Shown one piece after another: positions 15,727 through 20,944 of a stretch of DNA of 20,944 nt. Each line of letters opens with the position of its first letter. The stretch's first letter is position 1. A program made the translations under genes and the position numbers. The notes under the pieces were generated by a model. It was not told the origin of the DNA, did no database searches, and saw only the letters and a program-made list of their open reading frames with translations. This stretch comes from JAYOFM01 sp038117225 (GTDB taxonomy: Bacteria; Pseudomonadota; Alphaproteobacteria; Rhodospirillales; Casp-alpha2): positions 1 to 20,944 of the forward strand of contig JAYOFM010000066.1 of NCBI GenBank assembly GCA_038117225.1, in the 5' to 3' direction.

Positions 15727-16572
15727 ATGCTCACGTGGTTCCTTCTCGCCAAGATCGTCGTCTCGGCCTCGGTCGTTCTGTCAATTTCGGCGATTGCCGA
15801 ATTCGTCAACCCGCGCGTGGCCGGTGTTCTGGCCGGCGCGCCGTTGAGCGCTCCCATCATTTTACTCTTCGTCGGCCATGATCTCGGTATCGATTTCGCC
15901 GTAATGACCGTGCCATCCGGCATAGCCAGCTTTACCGCAACAGTGGCGTTCGCCTTTGCTTATGAGCGCGTGTCGGCATGGCAAACCGCCACGCGCCGGC
16001 CCTTGGCAAACGCCTTGTTGACCACGTTGTTCGCCACCATAGTATTCCTCATCGTCGGATGGGGCGTCACGGTGTTGAATCTCGGCTTACCCGCAAGCCT
16101 CGCCATGAGCATCACGACGATCGTCGTGGTGACGCTGCTGATGAGCCCCATGGATGGTCGCGTTAAGGTTGCCCGGATCCGTTTCGGCGGCCACGTCTTG
16201 GCCTCTCGCGCCGCGATCGCGGCCTTGTTCGTGGTATCGGCGACCGGTGTCGCGGAGATCGTTGGGCCGGTGTGGGCCGGTATTGTGTTGGGCTTCCCGA
16301 TTACCGTGTTACCAGTGCTGTTGATCCTGCACGTTACCTACGGGCGGGATCACGCGCGCAATGCCATACGCGGATTTCCCGTTGGACTCGGCGGGGTGCT
16401 CAGCTACCTAGTTCTGGTCCCGGTGACCTTTCCGGCCCATGGCGTCGGGCTCGGCACCGCCTTGGCGGTCGCCGGTGGCATCTTTTACATGATCGTGCTG
16501 AACATCGTTCGCGGGCGCCTCGCGGCGCGCGGCAAAGGCTCTAACATGACACCAGGGTCGGCGCCGCCGTGA
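15727..16572 (+). CDS. Multi-span inner-membrane protein of unknown family with an internal duplication
   Basis: I do not recognise the family. The 281-aa product is almost entirely hydrophobic, with about eight to nine predicted membrane segments. It is built as two related halves: residues 21-54 (AEFVNPRVAGVLAGAP core) align without gaps with 173-206 (AEIVGPVWAGIVLGFP core), sharing A-E, V, P, A-G, G, P and a final P-x-L-L...G pattern. This looks like an inverted- or tandem-repeat transporter architecture. A soluble linker with SPMDGRVKVARIRFGG lies near 140-155. The start is ATG 15727; the frame is open upstream to 15679, but the added residues are not membrane-like and lack a ribosome site. 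It shares GTGA with the downstream MATE gene, so the two are coupled. A transport role is inference. Confidence 0.65.
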   Translation: MLTWFLLAKIVVSASVVLSISAIAEFVNPRVAGVLAGAPLSAPIILLFVGHDLGIDFAVMTVPSGIASFTATVAFAFAYERVSAWQTATRRPLANALLTTLFATIVFLIVGWGVTVLNLGLPASLAMSITTIVVVTLLMSPMDGRVKVARIRFGGHVLASRAAIAALFVVSATGVAEIVGPVWAGIVLGFPITVLPVLLILHVTYGRDHARNAIRGFPVGLGGVLSYLVLVPVTFPAHGVGLGTALAVAGGIFYMIVLNIVRGRLAARGKGSNMTPGSAPP

Positions 16573-17879
16573 CGGAAAACTGGAACCGCCGCACCTGGCG
16601 CCTGGCCGGACCGGTGATGGCGGCCAACGTATCGATCCCCCTGCTTGGCGCCGTCGACACGGCGGTCATCGGACGCCTGCCCGGCGCCGAGTATATGGGC
16701 GGCGTCGCCGTCGGCGCGCTGATCTTCACTATCGTCTACCACGGCTGCAATTTCCTCCGCATGGGCACCACCGGCCTGACCGCGCAATCCATCGGTGCCC
16801 GCGACATGGATGCGGTCGGCCGTTGGTTCACGCGCCCCGCGGTGATGGCCGTGGCCATCGGATTGGCGATGATCCTGTTGCAGGTACCAATCCTATGGCT
16901 GGCGCTCGCCGTGGTCGAACCGAGCGACAGCGTGGCGCCGCTGAGTAGCGCGTACTACGGAATCCGTGTCTGGGGCGCGCCGGCGGCGCTGATGAACTTC
17001 GTCATCCTAGGCTGGTTCTTTGGGATTCAGAATGCCCGCGCGGCGCTGGCCACGCAGATATTCATGAACGGCCTCAACATCATTCTAGATCTGTGGTTCG
17101 TGCTCGGCTTGGGTTGGGGTGTCGACGGCGTCGCCTATGCGACCCTGATCGCCGAAGTCAGCGCCGCCTGCCTCGGCCTGTGGCTAGTGAGACGCAATAT
17201 ACGCCGGCTCGGGGGCCACCTGTGGGGCACAAACATGCTGGATCCGGAACGGCTGAAAAGAATGTTCCAGGTCAACAGCGACATCTTTGTGCGGGGCATC
17301 TGCGTGCAGACGGTGTTCATTATCATCACGTCGCTCGGCGCCCGCCTCGGCGATACCGTACTAGCCGCCAACGCGGTGCTGCTGAATTTCTTTCTGTTTT
17401 GCAGCTATGCCCTCGACGGGTTCGCCAATGCGGTCGAGGCGTTGGCCGGCGAAGCCGTGGGTGCCCGCAATCGTGAACACTTCCGCGCCGCCTTCCGTGC
17501 CTCGTCGATCTGGGCCGGCCTGTTCGCGCTTGGCTTCACGGCGGTGTTCGCCGTGCTGGGCATGCCTGTCGTCCATCTGTTAACCACGGTGCCTGCGGTC
17601 CGCGCCGAAGCGGCGCTGTACCTGCCGTGGGTCATCATCATGCCGCTGGTGGCGGTGTGGAGTTTTCAGCTCGACGGGGTGTTCATCGGCTCGACGTGGA
17701 CCGCCGAGATGCGCAACGGCATGCTGGCATCCACGGCGCTGTTTGCGTTGTCGGTCTTCATCCTGCTGCCGCCCATGGGCAATCACGCCCTTTGGGCGTC
17801 GTTGAATCTGTGGATGCTGGCGCGCGCCGTCACGCTGGGCGTTTTCCTGCCGCGCCTGGAACGTCAAATAGGGCCGTGA
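16569..17879 (+). CDS. MATE-family (DinF-like) multidrug/metabolite efflux protein
   Basis: A 436-aa protein with about twelve membrane helices in two halves. WRLAGPVMAANVSIPLLGAV near the start and AVDTAVIGRLPGAEYMGG are typical of DinF-branch MATE exporters, as are GTTGLTAQSIGARD in helix 2-3 and the GFANAVEALAGEAVGARN motif that opens the second half. MATE proteins exchange Na+ or H+ for cationic or amphipathic compounds. The start is GTG 16569 within GTGA, overlapping the previous membrane gene by 4 nt. Its 3' end overlaps the convergent GlxA-type regulator by 50 bp (17830-17879). It may relieve toxicity of amine intermediates from the core operon, but no sequence feature shows that. Confidence 0.87.
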   Translation: MTENWNRRTWRLAGPVMAANVSIPLLGAVDTAVIGRLPGAEYMGGVAVGALIFTIVYHGCNFLRMGTTGLTAQSIGARDMDAVGRWFTRPAVMAVAIGLAMILLQVPILWLALAVVEPSDSVAPLSSAYYGIRVWGAPAALMNFVILGWFFGIQNARAALATQIFMNGLNIILDLWFVLGLGWGVDGVAYATLIAEVSAACLGLWLVRRNIRRLGGHLWGTNMLDPERLKRMFQVNSDIFVRGICVQTVFIIITSLGARLGDTVLAANAVLLNFFLFCSYALDGFANAVEALAGEAVGARNREHFRAAFRASSIWAGLFALGFTAVFAVLGMPVVHLLTTVPAVRAEAALYLPWVIIMPLVAVWSFQLDGVFIGSTWTAEMRNGMLASTALFALSVFILLPPMGNHALWASLNLWMLARAVTLGVFLPRLERQIGP

Positions 17880-18876
17880 TGTCGGTCGCTCCGATCCCGC
17901 CACCGATGCCACCGCCCGGCCGTCGTTCGTCCGACGGCGTGCGCTGGAAATGTTCGCGGTAGCATTTGGAAAAATGCGATGCCGACACGAACCCGCAGGC
18001 CAGCGCCACCGACAGGATCGGCAGGCTGGTCTGTAACAATAGAAAGCGTGCCCGTTTGAGCCGAAGTTCCAGATAGTAGCGCGTCGGCGTCATCCCCATG
18101 TATTTGCGGAACAGTCTCTCTAACTGCCGCGTCGATAGCCCGACGTCACGCGCCAGATCGGCACACGACAGCGGTTCCTCAAGCGCCGCTTCCATGATTT
18201 CGACAACCTCCAGCAGCTTTGTATGGGAAACGCCGATACGGCTGCGTAATTCCATCCGCTGGCGCTCACCGGCTTCGCGGATTCTGTGGTAAATCAACTC
18301 GTCCGCGATGGTCGCGGCGACCGCCGGGCTGACCCGCTGAGCAATGATATTGAGCATCATGTCGAGCGGCGCCGTGCCGCCCGAGCAGGTCCAGCGCTTG
18401 CGGTCGAGCTCGAACAATTCCTGCGTCACGTCCAGGTCCGGAAATTCCTCGACCATGCCATCGGTGTTTTCCCAATGGACGGTACAGCGATGGTCATCCA
18501 GCAACCCGGCGCGGGCGAGAATTAAAGCGCCCGTACACAATCCGCCGATGGCCGTACCGTGCTGGGCCAGACGGCGCAAGCGCGCCATCAACGGTTTCGA
18601 CGCGAACCGCTGGACATCGACGCCACCGCAAACGAATACCGCGTCAAGACCCTCTGCCTCCTCAATGGTGCCATCGACGGCAACTGGCATGCCGTTTGAT
18701 GCGATGACCGCCTCGCCGTCGAGTGAGTAGCTGAGACAGCCAAATACCGGTGCCTCGCAGGCGCGATTGGTCAGCCGCAACGGCTCGACGGCCGATGCGA
18801 ACGCGATCATGGAAAAGTCCGGCACAAGAAAAAACCCAAACCGTCCGCCGCCCTCATTGTGATCATTTGCAAACAC
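17830..18876 (-). CDS. GlxA-family AraC-type transcriptional regulator (paralog 1)
   Basis: A 348-aa regulator with an N-terminal DJ-1/PfpI-like (GATase-1-like) sensor domain (~10-200: FGFFLVPDFSMIAFASAVEP, VFVCGGVDV, GGLCTGALILARAGLL) and a C-terminal AraC helix-turn-helix domain (~225-325) with CADLARDVGLSTRQLERLFRK and CGFVSASHFSKCYREHF. The pattern is that of GbdR, CdhR and related regulators of betaine, carnitine and arginine catabolism. The start is uncertain: GTG 18876 gives a short N-terminus like its paralog, whereas the frame stays open to 19116. The last ~25 residues, Gly-rich and beyond the HTH, overlap the MATE gene on the other strand. It is divergent from the second GlxA-type gene, with a 218-bp shared region, and likely regulates one or more nearby operons, possibly itself. 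Confidence 0.85.
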   Translation of the reverse strand: MFANDHNEGGGRFGFFLVPDFSMIAFASAVEPLRLTNRACEAPVFGCLSYSLDGEAVIASNGMPVAVDGTIEEAEGLDAVFVCGGVDVQRFASKPLMARLRRLAQHGTAIGGLCTGALILARAGLLDDHRCTVHWENTDGMVEEFPDLDVTQELFELDRKRWTCSGGTAPLDMMLNIIAQRVSPAVAATIADELIYHRIREAGERQRMELRSRIGVSHTKLLEVVEIMEAALEEPLSCADLARDVGLSTRQLERLFRKYMGMTPTRYYLELRLKRARFLLLQTSLPILSVALACGFVSASHFSKCYREHFQRTPSDERRPGGGIGGGIGATDITALFDVPGAAGKRPA

Positions 18877-19094
18877 GTTTCGCCGTATCCACCGAATCGG
18901 GTTAGTTGTGTATGTCGAGCGGCATCCGAAGGCTGCCCCAGAATGCCCGTTGCGCACGATCGATAGAACGCTGATTCGCCGTGCTTTTTCAAGACTATTT
19001 CGTCTTTGCACGTTGCCGAGGGATGTTTGCCACGCTAACGTTACGCAAATCTGGGGGCCATCGGGAGGGGCACCGCAAACTCCATGATCCAAGC
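18877..19094. promoter_or_regulatory. Divergent promoter/operator region between two GlxA-type regulators
   Basis: The 218 bp carries the promoters for both regulators, although no -35/-10 pair is clear. A TTTGC ... ACGTT arrangement appears at 19005-19014 and 19026-19042, and a third copy at 18866-18880 spans the start of the minus-strand gene. TTTGC (19026-19030) and GCAAA (19045-19049) make an inverted repeat with a 14-nt spacer, inside which starts the perfect palindrome TAACGTTA (19036-19043). TTTGCAAA at 18866-18873 is itself palindromic. These are candidate binding sites; AraC proteins usually bind direct repeats, so the grouping is tentative. Confidence 0.4.
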
Positions 19095-20090
19095 ATGACC
19101 CAAGCGACAACCGCACCGGACGGCACTGCGGATTGCACCCGCATCGGATTTCTACTCGTCCCTGATTTTTCGATGATGAGCCTCATGTCGGCGCTTGAAC
19201 CCTTGCGCTCGGCCAATTATGTCGCCGGGCGTCAGATCTACGAATGGACGCTGATTACCCCGGACGGCAGACCGGCGCGGGCCAACAGCGGCATCGAGTT
19301 GTCGCCCGTCAGCAGCATCGCGGAGTTCGATTTCCATCCCTTCGTTCTTGTGTGCGCCTCCATTGATGGCCAGTGGTTCGATGATCGCGCCACTTTTGCC
19401 TGGTTGCGCAATCTGGACCGCCACGGGGCGCGGATTGGCGCCATATCCACGGGCAGCTATCCGCTCGCCCGAGCCGGTCTGCTGGATGGTTATCGCTGCA
19501 CAATCCATTGGGAGTTCCTGACCTCGTTCACCGAGGATTTTCCTGACTTGGAAGTGACCGGTCGCCTGTTTGAAATCGATGGCTCGCGGGTCACCGCCGC
19601 GGGGGGCAGCGCGACGTTCGATTTAATGCTGCACCTGATCGCCGAACAACACGGCCACGAGATCGCCGCCGGTGTCGCCGAGCAATTGATTCACCCCATG
19701 CCGGACGAACCGGACGCGCTGCAACGACTGCCGCTGACGCAACGGCTGCGCATCTCCCACCCGAAGCTGATCACCATCATCGAACTGATGGAACGCAACC
19801 TGGAAGAGCCCTTGACGCGTGAAGCGCTTGCCTTCGAAGTTGACCTATCCACCCGACAGGTGGAACGATTGTTCACCAAGTATCTTGGCAAATCGCCGGC
19901 CCGTTATTACCTGGAACTCAGGTTGAAGCGCGCACACCTTCTTTTGTGCCAGACGTCCATGTCGATCCTGGATGTTTCCGTGGCCTGCGGCTTCGTCTCG
20001 GCGTCGCATTTTTCGAAGTGCTATCGCGAAATGTTCGGGCATCCGCCCCGGTTCGAGCGGGCACCGAGGCCAAACGCCCTCGCCTCTTAG
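19095..20090 (+). CDS. GlxA-family AraC-type transcriptional regulator (paralog 2)
   Basis: A 331-aa regulator closely related to its divergent neighbour. Both begin with a short variable tail followed by GF(L/F)LVPDFSM and end with RRARFLLL-/RRAHLLL-type sequence and the block CGFVSASHFSKCYRE. The N-terminal DJ-1/PfpI-like domain (~15-200) includes FVLVCASIDGQ and GAISTGSYPLARAGLLDGY. In the usual GG(L)CTGA nucleophile-elbow position, where the neighbour has Cys, this one has Ser (AISTGS); such domains are sensor folds without required catalysis. The AraC HTH spans ~210-325 (LTREALAFEVDLSTRQVERLF). I chose ATG 19095, since the extension to 18981 reads like non-coding sequence. The two regulators probably control adjacent methylated-amine genes in response to related ligands (inference). 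Confidence 0.85.
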   Translation: MTQATTAPDGTADCTRIGFLLVPDFSMMSLMSALEPLRSANYVAGRQIYEWTLITPDGRPARANSGIELSPVSSIAEFDFHPFVLVCASIDGQWFDDRATFAWLRNLDRHGARIGAISTGSYPLARAGLLDGYRCTIHWEFLTSFTEDFPDLEVTGRLFEIDGSRVTAAGGSATFDLMLHLIAEQHGHEIAAGVAEQLIHPMPDEPDALQRLPLTQRLRISHPKLITIIELMERNLEEPLTREALAFEVDLSTRQVERLFTKYLGKSPARYYLELRLKRAHLLLCQTSMSILDVSVACGFVSASHFSKCYREMFGHPPRFERAPRPNALAS

Positions 20091-20156
20091 GTCGTGCCAG
20101 GTGGTCGAATTATGCCTCTACAACTCCAGAGACCGCGTGCCCGAAATTTTCACTTA

Positions 20157-20944
20157 TCAAGCCGGTGCAAGTCCGCGCAGGCGTTCGCTGCGGCGGCGTA
20201 GCAGCTCGACGGTCGCCAGCAGCATGATCGAAATGCAGATCAGAATGGTGGCGACGGCGAGGATGGTCGGGCTGATGGATTCGCGAATACCCGCCCACAT
20301 CTGACGCGGGATAGTCTGCTGCTCCACCGAAGCAACGAACAGCACCACCACGACCTCGTCGAATGAAGTCACGAAGGCGAATAATGCGCCGGAGATGACC
20401 CCCGGCAGGATCAGCGGCATGATGATCTTGAAGAATACCGTTGTCGGGTCGGCACCCAGCATGGCACCGGCGCGAGTCAGCGAATGGTCGAAGCCGGACA
20501 GCGTCGCCGTCACCGTGATGACCACGAACGGCAACCCCAGCACCGTATGCGCGAGGACCACGCCCAGATAGGTGCCAGTCAACGGGATCCAATCGCTGAT
20601 GGAGGAGTAGAAGAAGAAAATGCCGGCCGCGGTGATGATCAGCGGCACGATCATCGGCGAAATCAACAGCCCCATGACCAGTCCCTTGTAGGGCATTTCC
20701 GGCCGGCTGAGGCCAAGCGCGCCCAGGGTACCGAGACTGGTCGCCAGGATCGTCGAGGCGATGGCGATGAGGAACGAATTGCCGATCGATGTGCGCCAGA
20801 TGTCCTTCGACCAGAAGTCCTCGTACCAACGGGTCGAATAGGCTTCGGGCTTCAGCGCCAGCATGTTCTCGTTGAATGTGAAGTATGGTTCCGCGTTGAA
20901 GCTGAGCGGAATAACAACAAGGATTGGCGCGATCAGGAACAGGA
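20157..20944 (-). CDS. PotC-like ABC transporter permease (5' end outside window)
   Basis: A partial CDS: the frame on the minus strand runs from the window edge without a stop and reads LFLIAPILVVIPLSFNAEPYF before the first internal ATG at 20864, which is therefore not the true start. At least 261 residues are visible. It has about six membrane helices and the permease EAA loop GAMLGADPTTVFFKIIMPL, followed by LPGVISGALFAFVTSFDE, as in PotC/spermidine-putrescine permease II. The family imports polyamines or other cationic or amino compounds with an ATPase, a second permease and a binding protein, which should lie beyond the right edge. It is convergent with the second GlxA regulator, with 66 bp between stops and no clear terminator hairpin. 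Import of the methylated amine used by the core operon is plausible but unproven. Confidence 0.88.
   Translation of the reverse strand, partial: LFLIAPILVVIPLSFNAEPYFTFNENMLALKPEAYSTRWYEDFWSKDIWRTSIGNSFLIAIASTILATSLGTLGALGLSRPEMPYKGLVMGLLISPMIVPLIITAAGIFFFYSSISDWIPLTGTYLGVVLAHTVLGLPFVVITVTATLSGFDHSLTRAGAMLGADPTTVFFKIIMPLILPGVISGALFAFVTSFDEVVVVLFVASVEQQTIPRQMWAGIRESISPTILAVATILICISIMLLATVELLRRRSERLRGLAPA

Noticed and set aside
18981..19094. Long N-terminal extension of the plus-strand GlxA-type regulator (start at 18981)
   Set aside because: The extra 38 residues do not resemble the family N-terminus and would consume the shared promoter region; ATG 19095 gives the usual short tail.

Overview
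The window is a GC-rich stretch of bacterial chromosome, most likely from an alphaproteobacterium of Rhodospirillales type. That assignment is inference: it rests on base composition, on protein families common in that class (GcvT-fused flavoprotein dehydrogenases, DgcA/DgcB, DUF4864, GlxA-type AraC regulators), and on tight operons with 4-nt stop/start overlaps. The first ~400 bp is clearly AT-richer than the rest. I see no rRNA, tRNA, CRISPR array, insertion sequence or phage gene.

Layout, left to right. (a) 1-556: an AT-rich island with one doubtful small ORF, then a GC-rich leader with hairpins. (b) 557-3001: a DMGDH/sarcosine-dehydrogenase-like flavoprotein with a C-terminal folate (GcvT) domain. 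(c) 3140-6336: a two-gene operon of a ChaN-family lipoprotein with a PDZ domain and an exported M1-like zinc peptidase. (d) 6398-7729: a DMT/EamA permease and a small exported DUF4864 protein. (e) 7964-15594: the core, six codirectional genes: DgcA-like flavoprotein, DgcB-like membrane iron-sulfur protein, ETF alpha, ETF beta, a corrinoid (B12-binding) protein, and a methyltetrahydrofolate:corrinoid-type methyltransferase. (f) 15727-17879: two coupled membrane proteins, one of unknown family with an internal duplication and one MATE exporter. (g) 17830-20090: two divergent paralogous GlxA/GbdR-like AraC regulators sharing one promoter region. (h) 20157-20944, minus strand: a PotC-like ABC permease cut by the window edge.

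How the genes may work together (inference). Region (e) joins two demethylation chemistries. DgcAB with its ETF oxidatively removes N-methyl groups from secondary or tertiary amines such as dimethylglycine and sends electrons to the quinone pool. The corrinoid protein and pterin-binding methyltransferase are the carrier and the tetrahydrofolate half of a methyl-transfer system that normally starts with an MttB-family methyltransferase acting on a quaternary or tertiary amine. No MttB-like gene and no corrinoid-reactivation gene lies in this window. The flavoprotein in (b) could act on the next N-methyl intermediate and pass its one-carbon unit to folate, the ABC permease could import the substrate, and the paired GlxA regulators could sense it. 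A stepwise methylated-amine catabolism locus is the simplest reading; the actual substrate cannot be told from sequence.

Points worth a second look: the combined oxidative/corrinoid cluster; a missing iron-sulfur cysteine in the DgcA-like protein; a cobalamin-riboswitch-like sequence before the corrinoid gene; the paired paralogous regulators with repeated short motifs; and the ChaN-PDZ / M1-like operon whose peptidase lacks a recognisable GxMEN motif.
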